DNA from: Plantago ovata
Lineage: Eukaryota > Streptophyta > Magnoliopsida > Lamiales > Plantaginaceae
Direction: 5' to 3'
Assembly (NCBI GenBank): GCA_028274465.1
Contig: CM051456.1
Coordinates: 111,591,397-111,655,396, forward strand
Length of the DNA: 64,000 nt
A program made the position numbers and the translations under genes. Shown here piece by piece: positions 35,659 through 47,700 of the stretch; position 1 is the first letter of the stretch; every line of letters starts with the position of its first letter. Under the pieces are notes generated by a model. It saw only the letters and a list, made by a program, of their open reading frames with translations. It was not told the DNA's origin and did no database searches.

Positions 35659-36137
35659 CTACATCAAATTAAAGCATCAACGTTGAGAGTTTGAATGTAC
35701 CAGCATCAGAAAAATGCCATCCCGTAACTGTTTTCGACGGACATGAATTGGACAAATTATGACTGCGACTAACAAAACCGTTGCATAAAACTGCCCACTA
35801 AGTGCTCCAATACCGCAGGGTCATACCCGAGCCTTATTTCGATTTCCCCATACACTCAAAAATACTAATTTCAACCGTACCATGATACAAAAGAAAAAAA
35901 AATGGGGCTAAAAATGCAAAAAGGCAAAGTAAGGATAAAGCTTTTCCCTTTTTTTCCACCAGAAAATTTCAGGCAACCGGATTTAATACAATTCACCTTC
36001 CATCATTTTTCTTCTGGATTTTGTACCAAAAAGAAAAATTATTCAAAAGAAGAAATAATTTCATTTAGGTACTAATTTACCTTTCAGCCCTAATCCCAAT
36101 CAAATTTCATTTCTCATCATCGCCGTCTTCAACCTCT

Positions 36138-36145
36138 TTATATAT
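36138..36145 (+). promoter_or_regulatory. TATA box of CAF1 gene
   Basis: ttatatat lies upstream of a leader that is split by an intron (36294-36464, GTGAGT…TCTGCAG). A five-codon upstream ORF (36502-36519) precedes the main ATG at 36566 and might modulate translation. Confidence 0.55.
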
Positions 36146-36565
36146 TCAAACAAAATTGCTCTGCTGAAAATCTAACGCCCCCCTTTGTCAATTTCTATCC
36201 AATCTACCATAGGGGATTGGATACTGCTTAATCCATTCTCCTGTTTCTGAGTTTTTCAGTTTCCCAAAGATCCAATTTTTATCCATTTCCCCGGTGAGTT
36301 TTTGCTCTTATTGTTGTTAATTGGTCGTTAATTGTATCTGTTTTGCGTTTAATTTTGTTAATTTGTGGTGATTTTTCTGTTTGATTGTTCAAATTTTGTT
36401 GTTTGACCAATTAGGGTTTATGTGAAACTTTGCTCTGATACTTGATTTCTGTTAAATTCTGCAGATTTCGCCTTGAAAATCGGGGGATCTGGGTAGCTTT
36501 GATGATTTTGATTGATTGAGTTTATATATTTCTGTGCGGTGATATTAGCACTGGGGAATTGGGAA

Positions 36566-37381
36566 ATGTCTCTTTTACCCAGTAGCGAGTCGATTCATAT
36601 CCGAGAGGTTTGGGCTCATAATCTTGATGAGGAGTTTGCTTTGATTCGAGAAGTTGTGGATGAGTATCCTTATGTTGCTATGGACACGGAGTTTCCGGGC
36701 ATCGTGCTCCGACCGGTGGGGAATTTCAAGAACTCAAGTGATTACCATTACCAGACCTTGAAAGACAATGTGGACTTGTTGAAGCTGATCCAATTGGGGC
36801 TCACTTTCTCTGATGACAAGGGGAATTTGCCCACTTGTGGGACTGATAAGTACTGCATTTGGCAATTCAATTTCCGTGAATTCAATCCCAATGAGGATGT
36901 ATTTGCCAATGACTCGATCGAGCTGCTTCGCCAGAGTGGTATTGATTTTGATAAGAACACTGAGAAGGGTATTGATGCTGGGCGTTTCGGTGAGCTCTTG
37001 ATGTCTTCCGGGATAGTGTTGAATGACAATGTGTATTGGGTGACCTTCCATAGTGGTTACGATTTTGGGTACTTGCTTAAGGTTTTGACCTGCAAGAGTT
37101 TGCCGGATACTCAGGCTGGGTTCTTCACTTTGATCAATACTTACTTCCCGGTGCTTTTTGATATCAAGCACTTGATGAAGTTTTGTAACAGCTTGCATGG
37201 TGGGTTGAATAAGCTGGCTGAGTTGTTGGATGTAGAAAGAGTTGGGATTTGCCATCAAGCAGGGTCTGATAGCTTGCTTACTTCGTGTGCTTTCAGGAAG
37301 TTGAAGGAGAATTTCTTCAGTGGTTCCTTGGAGAAGTATTCTGGTGTGTTGTATGGTTTAGGCGTTGAGAATGGCCAGTAA
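36566..37381 (+). CDS. CAF1: CAF1-family deadenylase of the CCR4-NOT complex
   Basis: CAF1 (CNOT7/8-type) proteins are DEDD 3'-5' exonucleases that shorten mRNA poly(A) tails as part of CCR4-NOT. The intronless coding region gives 271 residues, normal for plant CAF1 proteins. Catalytic acidic residues are visible: D40 and E42 in MDTEFPG, D166 in [11 protein letters not shown], and D235 in [10 protein letters not shown]. Other family signatures are KYCIWQFNF (95-103) and LFDIKHLM (197-204). The start was chosen at [16 protein letters not shown], because the more upstream in-frame residues have no ATG and begin before the leader ends. It is expressed from a TATA promoter with a leader intron and a short upstream ORF. 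It is the intact member of a duplicated pair; the copy at 45008-45669 is broken. Confidence 0.95.
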   Translation: MSLLPSSESIHIREVWAHNLDEEFALIREVVDEYPYVAMDTEFPGIVLRPVGNFKNSSDYHYQTLKDNVDLLKLIQLGLTFSDDKGNLPTCGTDKYCIWQFNFREFNPNEDVFANDSIELLRQSGIDFDKNTEKGIDAGRFGELLMSSGIVLNDNVYWVTFHSGYDFGYLLKVLTCKSLPDTQAGFFTLINTYFPVLFDIKHLMKFCNSLHGGLNKLAELLDVERVGICHQAGSDSLLTSCAFRKLKENFFSGSLEKYSGVLYGLGVENGQ

Positions 37382-38998
37382 GCTGTGGTGTTGTAGGTGT
37401 TAATTTAAACTATATGTGTTGCGCAAGAATGTAATGTTGCGACGCCAAGTGTATTCTCTGAAGTTGTATTAGATGAAAGAGTTATCCTTTTAGTTATCCT
37501 ATTCTCTTCTTCATATGCTCTATACTTATGGTACTTATGTTGTTGTGGTGTGCGCTCTCCAGAGGTTATGTGTTCTTGACTCCTGTTTGGGAATAGGAAT
37601 CATATATGTTGCTTGTGTTGCATTTTGGTGCAAAATTTTGTTGTTTAGGCGTACTGATTGCTTTCTGCTTTCTGCTTTGATTTTGAGTTTGAGTTGATAG
37701 ATTCTGAAAGTTTTCATATGGACTATTTTCCATGTGATCTCTGCATATTCTTAAGGCACAGGACTTATCTTCATTTTGTTATGGAACAACATAGCTGATT
37801 GGGTGCTAGTACATTGTCTGAAATCAGTTTGTGAATTCCCATCTCTTCATTTATGTTCTGCATCTTCCCCAACCCTTGTGTTCCTGACTTCCTTCAAGTA
37901 AAAAATGCACCTGGTGAAGATGGGTCATAACCTGGCTTGAGGCAGACAATCCATTTCATACATTTATCTTAAGTTTACCACTATCCGCTCCCACTTTAAA
38001 ATTTATCTCATTATTGAGATGCATATGTTGGTTTCTTGAAAGCGGCCAATGTGCTCTAATTCTCTCTGCCTTTGTGTCAGTTATTTAAAACCTTTTCTGG
38101 ATTGCTTTCTACTTCCACGACTTTCCTTGGTCTCATATTTCTCAAATTCTTGTGCGAAGTCTGTTAGAGTTTGAAGGTTTTGACTGCTTTCAATTTTTTC
38201 TTTAATAGATTTACAAATTGCTGTGGCTTATAAGTTTACTTTCATGTTTGAATCATATTTAGCACATCTTGAATGATAAAAAGGGATTGAAAATTTGTGC
38301 TGTGGAATAATATAGAAGTATTGTTTTGTGTAGAGACTTTAAATGTGTAAGTTTGGTTTTCAACAGTGGAGTTATGCTAACCTGGAATCTTGACATGTAA
38401 GTATGAAAATGATCCGGATCCACGGAACTGATGCATATGAACTAAAAACCATAATTTAAATGGTACTACAAGTTAAGCTATGCGATTTTACATCTTACTT
38501 TTTGTTCTGGACATTTGAGTGTTTCTTAGAAATTAATGGTGTATTTACATTGGCCATTTCATCAGGGTTGGTGATTACATGAAGCCAATGTGGCAAAATA
38601 CTGACCTGAAATGTGCTGATGGCCAAGGTAAGAGATGATTTGTCAACTTGTAACACAATAGTCTTATTACAGTATTGAACAGTAGTTGCTGCAGGTGAAA
38701 CTCTTTCTGGAGGAGGTCAGGAACTCCGTTTTATGATCAATATCCAACTGCAAGTCCAAGGTCAGCTTGTAGCAGAGGCACATTATTATCGTTTTTGACT
38801 TTTTGCCTATATTCTAATGTCATATTGTATCAATTCTTCTGCCAAGGTGCTCAATCTGCATGTTAGAGGGGCCTCCATAACTTTCATGACATAGTGCAAT
38901 GCGCTAAAAGGATCTAGATCTAGAAACCTTTCAAAGATATTAATTGTGCTTTAGCATAGACTTTCAGGGCAATTCTTTTACTGCACTGGTTTAGCTGT
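37382..38998. other. CAF1 3' UTR and flanking DNA
   Basis: No separate gene seen. Much of it is repeated at 45670-47220. A segment (about 38570-38800) with an open stretch reading GETLSGGGQELRFMINIQLQ recurs in copy B after a TTGCTGCAG acceptor-like site. It may be an exon of the decayed gene that follows, but I do not recognise it. Confidence 0.45.
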
Positions 38999-39330
38999 TT
39001 AAGGCCAATGCAAGTTTGGAGCAATGTTGGAACAACAGGAAACCGTGCAGTATCTCACATTGATGCAGAGGATAAGTATTGCTATTGATGTTGCACGCGG
39101 GCTTGAGTATTTGTACAATCGAATTGCTGCAGTGATTGCACATGGCGATTTAAAGCCAAGTAATATACTGTTGGATGATGACAGGTCGCGTATGCTGCCG
39201 ATTTTGGTTTGGTGAAGTAGTTTCCAAGGTTTCAAGTCGCTTGGAATCAGAAGAAAACACGTCTGTTGTGATAAAAGGGAACCATTGGCTATATAATAGC
39301 ACCAGATTCCTATTGTTTTGACCTTTCTTC
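38999..39330 (+). pseudogene. receptor-like kinase remnant, copy A
   Basis: The segment encodes RISIAIDVARGLEYLYN, followed by HGDLKPSNILLDDD, the catalytic-loop region of LRR receptor-like kinases (normally H-C/G-D-LKPSNILLD). In a second frame it then reads ADFGLVK and, in a third, VSSRLESEENTSVVIKG, matching the DFG and activation segment. The frame changes and the missing N-lobe and extracellular domain show that it is a pseudogene. Confidence 0.7.
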
Positions 39331-39870
39331 AACTAAATTATCTATTGGCACAACATTGTTTTTGTATCTCGTGTTAGAACTGCAGTAATACAGTACTGAC
39401 AACATATATATATATATATGCCTGGCATGCAGCTTCTGTATCCTCTTGTTGGTGTCTTTCACATTTGACAGGCTTGAGACCAACAAGTGAAATCATTCAG
39501 TAACCATGAAAATCTTCACACCTTGAGAGATCATTGATCCTCTCATCGTGCAAACAGAAGGTGACATTGATCAATATAGTCGATACGTACCAATAAGATA
39601 TCATACATTGTGCAAAGAGAAGGTTACATGATCAATGCCAATATTAAGGAATGTTTCGGCACTGTGTTACACACTGGAGTAAAATGCTCAAAACCTCAAT
39701 GGAAATGCTGCAAGCGAGGAACTGGCTGTCCATGATTGAAGTTATCGGATTAAAGCTAGTAGGAACTGGTTCTATTGCTAAGGGTTTGAGTTCTTAGGAC
39801 TGTTTTTATGTACGATTAGTTTATTTATATTGATTGATGAAGACAATTTAAATCACAAGTGAAGGAAGAC

Positions 39871-41157
39871 GGGAAAATTGCAATTTTGGTCCCTTAACTC
39901 GACGTTCTCCGCAAATACGGTCCCTAGTCGATTCGCAAATTCGCAACAAATGTCCTAAATCGAGTTAAGGGCCTAAAAAATTCGCGAATTTGGTCCCCCA
40001 TGCCACCAAAGCGTATGAATGGCCTGCTTACTCGGATTCGCGCGAATTCCGGTCGTGTTTTTTGTCCATTTTCCTTACAATCCGTGGCGGTCGTTATATG
40101 AATCAGATTTTCTTACCCAAATCGATCGATCCCCAATTCATAGAACCCTAATTCCCAAATTTTCAATCATCCAAAATTCACTCAAATTCACTGAAGATGA
40201 AAGAAAATTGGGTCTCACAATCATCTCAGAAGAGTGAAACGTGCCCATTCGAAGCTATTTTCCACGAAGAGGTGTTGTTAATGTTGGTAATTTATGTGCT
40301 CTGTTTTGTTTACGTAATGCTCTGTTTTGTTAATCTATGAATTTCTGTTAGCCTCTTTGTTGACTGCAATTTCGGTGTAAACTTTTTGTTCAATTTTCTT
40401 CGGCTACCACCTGTTTGTTAGAATGCGTCAATGGCTGAATCGTGATAAATTGGAATATTGTATTGGTTAATTAGTGTATTGTTAAAGGAACTTTATTGCT
40501 ATAATCGAAGTGGAAAGGCAACAGTATAGTATATGTTGTAGATTGGTAGATATGTTGAACTCAAGCATCTACATATATTCATCTGTTTTTGCTTTGAAAA
40601 TAGATGTGTAAGTTGGGGGATGAGTTTTTTAAGCTAGCTTGTTTCGTTTGATGTTCCAGGGAACTTGGAAGAAAGGAGCAGCTGGGGCATCGTCTACAGA
40701 TAAGGAAGTCAGTGATGATTCGTATAAATTTGTATCTGTTGAGGCCTGTGCAATGGGTCTTAGCCAAGTTGCAGAAGCTGTTGCTTCAGGGAAATCGATC
40801 TAATGTACCAGATGCATGTATGATTTTCTTCTTGCCCCCATCATTGAATTTGAATGTTTAACTGATTTATTTTGTCATAATGTACTAATGTAGTTTTCAT
40901 TTTTTCGGCATGCAGTATCTAAAGGCCTGCATTTATATATGCTTCAAGAGAAGAAAAGGCAATATGCTCTGTTTCCCCATGTGTCCACATAAGCTCAGCC
41001 CTAAGCCACCAAGGCAGCCACATCGTCTCCAACTAAGCAAAACCGTATAAATACAGGATCGTATTTGCAAATGGGATTTTTTTTGCATTTTGCAAATCCA
41101 CTTGGGACCAAACTGGCGGAGGACGTCGAGTTAAGGGACCAATATTGCAATTTTCCC
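39871..41157. mobile_element. MULE (Mutator-like) element with 10-bp target duplication
   Basis: A 1287-bp element begins gggaaaattgcaattttggt and ends with the near-exact complement. The inverted repeats extend about 42 bp with two mismatches. gaaggaagac is duplicated on both sides (39861-39870 and 41158-41167), a size typical of Mutator-like elements. The paralogous empty site in copy B (about 48022-48035, gaacgaagaacc) lacks the insertion. No transposase is present. The interior has gene-like sequence: an ATG frame at 40016-40237, and an exon-like block at about 40661-40803 after a TTCCAG acceptor, containing STDKEVSDDSYKFVSVEACA. This suggests a Pack-MULE carrying host DNA that I cannot identify. 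Confidence 0.88.
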
Positions 41158-41167
41158 GAAGGAAGAC

Positions 41168-41876
41168 CGTCTAATGCATGGAGCATGGTGAGCAGACAAT
41201 ATTCCTAGTAGTTGCAGCCTTGAGCATATTTTACTGGCAAACTCAAGGGACTGTTGATGACTTCAAAGAAAACAAATCATGGTAAGAACAGTCCTTAGAG
41301 GAGTCTCAAATTATTTCCTAAAAATCTCTATCATATATCAACTCTCATACTAGTTTTATAGGGAGTTTGTATTTTCATTACCAACTTCAGGGTTCCTATT
41401 TACAATGTAAAATCATAAAAGATGGGAGTGGGTCAAATAACATGTTTCTTGAAATGAATATGGGGAGTATAAGTTTAGAAATTAATTTACAAGTTTCTCG
41501 ATTGTTCTTGGGTTGAGGACTCCTTTTACAGTTTCTACTACTATTCCTCTTAAGTCTTAACAATTTGAAACTTAAATACCCTTTGTTAGGGTACTACTAG
41601 CAATTTGCATGATACCCTCCATCTCCATGTGCGCAGATAGCTAAAGACTAAAGTCACCAACTCCGCCCTCCATCTTTGAACATGATAATTTTTTAGAGTA
41701 TTATATAACTGGAATATTATAGTATTCTATGGCAGCATATGTAAATTGATGAAGAAATATACAGTGGTAGAAACTACAAACCTTTCCCATAACCAGATCT
41801 GAAACTTTGTGCCTTGGAAGAAGTTCCTCCTTTTTTTTTTTTTTTTTGTTTTCTGGTAGTAATCTAGAGATTGGAA
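41168..41876. other. intergenic
   Basis: The first 120 bp is the end of duplication copy A. The remainder is AT-rich, with a 17-T run at 41831-41847 just upstream of the NLR relic. Confidence 0.5.
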
Positions 41877-43963
41877 ATGGCAGCATATGCAGCTCTTGTT
41901 TCTCTCATGAATGTGCTACCCAGAACCCAGTGTCCTACTTATCCTGTTCCTCTAGACCAATCACAAATACAATCTCTGTTTGATAAAGTCAGTGTCTTGG
42001 TTGAATTTCTTGAGACTCATTCTCAAATCTTAACCAAAGATTTCATGAAAGAGATGACTGACACTGCCTTTATGGCAGAAGACAAAATCGAGTCCTGTGT
42101 GGTGCATCAGATTCGTTCAACAGGGGTGGGAAATAGAGGCTCTGTTTGTTGCGATCTGGAAGTATCAATCCGGGATATGGATCTTCTCCTCCAAAAAGCC
42201 ATGCAACTGAAGGAGGAGAACAGTGATAAGGCTCCGATTCACAGAAGCTCTGTCCATGCTCGCTCATCAGTACCTCTCGTTGGAAGTAATAAGATGTACA
42301 TTGTTTATAGATATTGAGGAACAACCTAATTTAAGATACCTTTGTTTTAATCTTTGGTGTGATGAGCAAGCAGAGATGCAGAGGTTGTTATCTTCGATAT
42401 CCTCATTGTGGAACCTGGAGACCTTGGTTATTGATGATTCTGGTTATTATGGTGATCGTTCTTTAGCTAAGGATCTAAGTTTACCACCTGAAATTTGGGA
42501 TCTTCCAAACCTTAGGCATCTCGTGTTGTGTTCAAGGGTTGCTTTGTCAGATCCTACAGATGGGGAATCAATTTGTGTCTGTGAAAAACTAGAAACACTT
42601 GATGGCATTAGCAACTTAAGCTGTACCCGTATGCTACCTGTTGTATTTCCAAGTCTAAAAGATATGAGGATACATAATGGTCAGAGAGATTTATTTGAGA
42701 ATCTGAATTTCTCATCACATTCATTTGCTGGCCTTCCAGAACTGGAAAAGCTATCTGTTACTTTCTGGAATCAGTATAGAAGATGCGTCCCGAATCTCAC
42801 TTTCTTCTCTCCCAACCTCAAAGAGTTAACTTTGTCTGCGACTGAACTTCTGTGGGAAAACATGGAAATGATCGGTTCATTGCAGAATCTCCAAGTGCTT
42901 AAGCTAGAAGATGGTGCCTTCTGTGGCAATGAGTGGAATCCCGTTGAAGGTGAATTTGAGCGCTTACAAGTATTGAGCATTGCTAGGTGTGATCTAGTGA
43001 TCTGGGGAGCAGACAGTTGCCATTTCCCAAGACTTGAGAGTTTGATCGTTGAGGAGTTAAAATTGGAAGAGATTCCTTCGGGCATTGGTGATATATCATG
43101 TCTCAAATTGATTGAGTTGAAACTTGCTACAAAGGCATCCATTATTTCCGCTAAGAGAATATTTGACGAACAGCAGGACATGGGGAAGGATGATCTGTTT
43201 GTTCATTGTTCTATTATGTGCAACTCCAAGGTGAAGATGGAGATGGATGAGTTGGGAAATGATAAATTTCTGATTGATTGTCGTCCACAGGTGAGTTCGG
43301 TATATTTACTCTATTCATCATAGTTAATTAGACTCATGAAATTTTACTATTAGTAACTTAGTTTTTTCTTTCTTTTTAGTTTTTATTTATTTTACATTAA
43401 ACTTATTACTTCCTCCATCCCCTCACAAACTTCTCAATTCTCATAAACATAAATTTGTGATGGCACAATATTAAGGAAAGTATGCTACTCGAAATCTATA
43501 TAATTTTGTGTTTTGTTGCTTTGCTCTCGCTATTATCGTAGTAGAGTTGTTTTATGATCAGGGGCGTATCCACACTATAACAAGGGAGTCAAGTACCCCT
43601 CGATTTTTGTTTGAAATTACTCTCGACTTTTTTCCGATTGAAAGTTACTTTTAAATCATCATATAAAAAACAAACATTAAAAAAATTATATTATTATACA
43701 TTTTTAATATAAATTTTTAATTCTTGAGTTGGGAGTAATTTGCGTGAAAAAATGATCAATAAAAATAAATGAATATCTCTGATAGTGACGAGAAAATATT
43801 TGGTAATCATTTCATTATTTCACCTCATAAATGAGTTACGCCTCATGTCCTCCTCTTATCTTTCTTGCCCCAGTTATATATACAGGATCCAGATGTAGTT
43901 CGGTGGGGGCTGAATTTATTATTTGATTATGAAACAAGAAGACCCAGCTCAAAGTTGTGGTGA
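41877..43963 (+). pseudogene. CC-NB-LRR (NLR) relic lacking NB-ARC
   Basis: NLRs are intracellular immune receptors. The frame from ATG at 41877 (MAAYAALVSLMNVL…) encodes an Rx/R1-like coiled-coil domain of about 135 residues, ending in SSVPLVGSNKM, the phrase that normally leads into the NB-ARC. The sequence then jumps directly to an LRR region in another frame (about 42310-43290; EQPNLRYLCFNLWCDE, LPPEIWDLPNLRHLVLCS, GSLQNLQVLKLEDGAFCGNE). A short last exon follows (43874-43963, donor CAG/GTGAGT at 43290, acceptor GCCCCAG). P-loop, kinase-2, GLPL and MHD motifs are absent. About 500 residues have therefore been deleted and the frame is broken at the join. The upstream frame alone would make a CC-only protein of about 146 residues. 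Confidence 0.85.
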
Positions 43964-44330
43964 AAAGAAGAATTGGTGAAGAAGGCTGATGGAACCCATG
44001 GGCTGGAATGCGAGTCGTCATTGCGAATTGCTAAGGATGAAGCCTGTGAAGGCATGGTGAGCCAGGAACCCAGGAAGAGGGCGTGGGCGGCAGCTGTCAG
44101 ACTCCTAGTCCCGAGCTTAAGGCATCTTTATCTTTAGGAGCAGTGTCTAATAGATTTCAATAGATATTGTAAACAAGCTAGTAGGAATTTATAGCATTTG
44201 CCAGATGTTCTTAACTTCTTATAGCTAATGTTGTTTTATGTTCAGCCCTGTATGTTTTCCAGGTTAAATCTGGCAAAAACTTTATAATTAAACAGGCAAC
44301 TTTTGGCATCTGTTTGCTGAATGTAAAACG
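43964..44330. other. intergenic
   Basis: 3' flank of the NLR relic. No gene seen. Confidence 0.5.
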
Positions 44331-44957
44331 TTGAATTTTGTTCGAAGTGTGTTCGCTCCTGCTGGTTGTTGTTGGTCTAATTCTCAGTTTGGACAGATAT
44401 TTACAAATTTGCCTTTAAACTCAACAAAGCAAATTCATATGATCTTGTTGGCTTATTGTATCTGGATGTTTCAAAATGATGTTATTTTTCGAAATGTGGA
44501 TTTAGATGTTATGAAGCTGTATTTTACGGTATTAAAATTGCAATCTCAGTGTCTAGTTTCTTTTCCTACTAAGGGTGGTGTGTATAGTTCCATTTGCTTG
44601 TGCAAAGGGAAGTCGTTGAAGGGTAAGCCTTTTGTGTTAAATGTTGATGGTTCTTGACAGCAGGCTTATGGTACGGCAGGTTATGGAGGGTTGTGCGTAG
44701 GAATGAGGGTCTTTTGTTAGAGCTTTTGCTGGTTTCTTGGGGAATGTAGATAATACAATGGCAGAACTTTATGCATTGTATTATGGTTTGTTGTTAGCTG
44801 TTCAGATGAATATCATGTCTCTTGAAATTCAAACTGATTGTGCCTATGTGCTGAATTGTGTTCTCAGGTCGCAGGAAACCCGGGATAACCGACTAGCTGT
44901 ACCTCATCCCTTGATCAATGAATTTTGTTGTGTTCAAAAGGAAAAAAAAAAAAAAAA
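44331..44957 (+). mobile_element. 5'-truncated LINE: reverse-transcriptase zinc-binding and RNase H end
   Basis: Open pieces read LLAYCIWMFQNDVIFRN (the zf-RVT-type Trp/Ile-rich end of plant LINE ORF2), then VLNVDGS, then VDNTMAELYALYYGLLLAVQ, then QTDCAYVLN. The last three are the RNase H catalytic blocks (D…E…D) of plant non-LTR retrotransposons. The frames are interrupted by a stop/frameshift near 44655. A 17-A run (44941-44957) follows as a likely poly(A) tail. It lies only 50 bp from the start of duplication copy B. Confidence 0.75.
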
Positions 44958-45007
44958 GCAACTTTAGATTTGAATTGCCCCTTCAAGGGACTGGTGATAA
45001 CTTAGTT

Positions 45008-45669
45008 GGGAATTTCAAGAACTCAAGTGATTACCATTACCAGACCTTGAACGACAATGTGGATTATTGAAGCTGATCCAATTGGGGCTCAATTTCTCTG
45101 ATGACAAGGGGAATTTGCCCACTTGTGGGACTGATAAGTACTGCATTTGGCAATTCAATTTCCGCGAATTCAATCCCAATGAGGATGTATTTGCCAATGA
45201 CTCGATCAAGCTGCTTCGCCAGAGTGGTATTGATTTTGATAAGAACACTGAGAAGGGTATTGATGCTGGGCGTTTCGGTGAGCTCTTGATGTCTTCAGGG
45301 ATTGTGTTGAATGACAATGTGTATTGGGTGATCTTCCATAGCGGTTACGATTTTGGGTACTTGCTTAAGGTTTTGACCTGCAAGAGTTTGCCGGATACTG
45401 AGGCTGGGCTCTTCACTTTGATCAATACTTACTTCCCTGTGCTTTTTGATATCAAGCACTTGATGAAGTTTTGTAACAGCTTGCATGGTGGGTTGAATAA
45501 GCTGGCTGAGTTGTTTGATGTAGAAAGAGTTGGGATTTGCCATCAAGCAGGGTCTGATAGCTTGCTTACTTCGTGTGCTTTCAGGAAGTTGAAGGAGAAT
45601 TTCTTCAGTGGTTCCTTGGAGAAATATTATGCTGTGTTGTATGGTTTAGGCGTTGAGAATGGCCAGTAA
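45008..45669 (+). pseudogene. CAF1 deadenylase pseudogene, 5'-truncated
   Basis: Matches CAF1 copy A from codon 52 to the stop. The first 51 codons, including the catalytic MDTEFPG motif (D40, E42), promoter and leader intron, are absent, so no nuclease activity is possible. A one-base deletion near 45062 (gacttgttgaag became gattattgaag) shifts the frame. From there on 200 codons remain open and keep the D166 and D235 equivalents. At least eight residues differ from copy A in the open part (e.g. GLT to GLN, SIEL to SIKL, KYSG to KYYA), suggesting relaxed constraint. No ATG starts the frame near its beginning. Confidence 0.9.
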
Positions 45670-46790
45670 GCTGTGGTGTTGTAGGTGTTAGTTGAAACTA
45701 TGTGTGTTGCGCGAGAATGTAAAGTTGCGACGCCAAGTGTATTTCTGAAGTCGTATTAGATGAAAGAGTTATTCTATTCTCTTTTTCATATGTTCTATAC
45801 TTATATGGTGGTACTTATGTTGTTGTGGTTGCTCAGTTGCTCTCCAGAGGCTATGTGTTCTTCTTGATTCCTGTTTGGAAATCGGAATCACATATGTTGC
45901 TTGTGTTGCATTTTGGGGCAAAATTTTGTAGTTTAGGCGTACTGATTGCTTTCTGCTTGATGCTTTGATTATGAGTTTGAGTTGGTACGTAGATTCTCAA
46001 AGTTTTGATTTGGACTATTTTCCATGTAGTCACTGCATATTGTAAGGCACAGGTCTTCTTATCTTCATTGTATTACGGAACAACATAGCTGATTGGTTTT
46101 TGGTACATTGTCTGAAATAAGTTTGTGAATTCCCATCTCTTCATTATGTTCTGCATCTTCCCAACCCTTGTGTTCCTTCAAGTAAGAAATGAACCAGGTG
46201 ATGAGTCATAACCTCGCTTGAGGCAGACAATCCATTTCATACATTTATCTTGAGTTTTACCACTATCCGCTCTTGTACTCTAGTTCCTTCTGCCTCTGTG
46301 TCAATTATTTAAAACCTTTTCTGGATTGCTTTCTACTTCCACGACTTTCCTTGGTCTCATATTTCTCAAATGCTTGTGCAAAGTCTGTTAGAGTTTTAAG
46401 GTTTTGACTGCTTTCAGTTTTTTCTTTAATAGATTAACAAATTGCTGTGGCTTATAAGTTTACTTTCATGCCTGAATCATATTTAGCACATCTTGAATGA
46501 TAAAAAAGGGATTGAAATTTTTGTGTTATGGAATCATATAGTAGAAGTATTGTTTTGTATAGAGACTTTAAATGTGTAAGTCTGGTTTTCAACAGTGGAG
46601 TTATGCTAATCTGGAATCTTGACATGTAAGTATGAAAATGATTCGGATGCATGGAACTGATGCATATGAACTAAAACCATAATTTAAATGGTACTACAAG
46701 TTAAGCTATGCGATTTTACATTTTTATTTTTTGTTCTGAACACTTTGAGAGTTTCTTAGAAGTTAATGGTGTATTTACTTTGGGTATTTC

Positions 46791-47700
46791 ATGGTTGGTG
46801 ATTCCATGAAGCAAATGCAGGAAAATACTGACCTGAAATGTGCTGATGGCAAGGTAAGAGATGATTTGTCAACTTGTAACACAACATTACAGTATCTAAC
46901 AGTAATTGCTGCAGGTGAAACTCTTTCTGGAGGAGGTCAGGAACTCCGTTTTATGATCAATATCCAACTGCAAGTCCAAGGTCAGCTTGTAGCAGAGGCA
47001 CATTATTATCGTTTTTGCGTATATCCTAATGTCATCCTGTATCCATTCTTCTGCCAAGGTGCTCAATCTGCATGTTAGAGGGCCTCCATAACTTTCATGA
47101 CATAGTGCAATGCGCTAAAAGGAGCTAGATCTAGAAACCTTTCGAAGATATTAATTGTGCTTTAGCATAGACTTTCAGGGCAATTCCTTTACTGCACTGG
47201 TTTAGCGGTTTACGGCCAATATAAGTTTGGAGCAACGTTGGACAACATGAAACCGTTCAGTATCTCATATTGATGTTGCACGCGGGCCCCAAACTGATGC
47301 GGTGATTGCACATGGCGATTTAAAGCCAAGTAATATACTGTTGGATGATGACAGGTCGCTTATGTTGGCGATTTTGGTTTGGTGAAGTAGTTCCCAAGGT
47401 TTCAAGTCGGTTGGCATCAGAAGAAAACACCTCTGTTGTGATAAAGGGAACCATTTGCTATATAATAGCACCAGGTTCGCATCGTTTTGAGCTTTCTTCA
47501 ACTAAATTATCTATTGGCACAGCATTGTTTTTGTATCTCTTGTGCTAGAACTACAGTAATACAGTAGTTACTGATCCCATATATATGTGTGTAGGTATGG
47601 TGTGGCTGGCATGGATTCAACAGAAGGGGATTTATGCAGCTCCCGTATCCTTTTGTCGGAGTTGTTCACATCTTGACAGGCATGAGACCAACAAGTGAAA
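46791..47700 (+). pseudogene. receptor-like kinase remnant, copy B
   Basis: The counterpart of the kinase remnant in copy A. Here the RISIAIDVARGLEYL segment has been deleted, leaving the catalytic loop (HGDLKPSNILLDDD, in frame near 47310) and activation segment. Further on are pieces like YGVGGMDSTEGDL and LTGMRPTSEII (about 47597-47700), which match the end of the kinase domain of LRR receptor kinases. Multiple frameshifts are present. Confidence 0.6.

Larger units (their letters stand above)
36719..41290. repeat. segmental duplication, copy A
   Basis: From the middle of CAF1 (near codon 52) through its 3' flank, a kinase remnant and a stretch ending near aaaacaaatcatggtaa, this region matches 45008-48170 closely, including non-coding DNA. 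The alignment is interrupted in copy A only by the MULE at 39871-41157. Confidence 0.85.

Noticed and set aside
36734-37258. 174-codon frame antisense to CAF1
   Set aside because: Mirror frame of a conserved gene with G/C-biased third positions; the same shadow appears in the duplicated copy.
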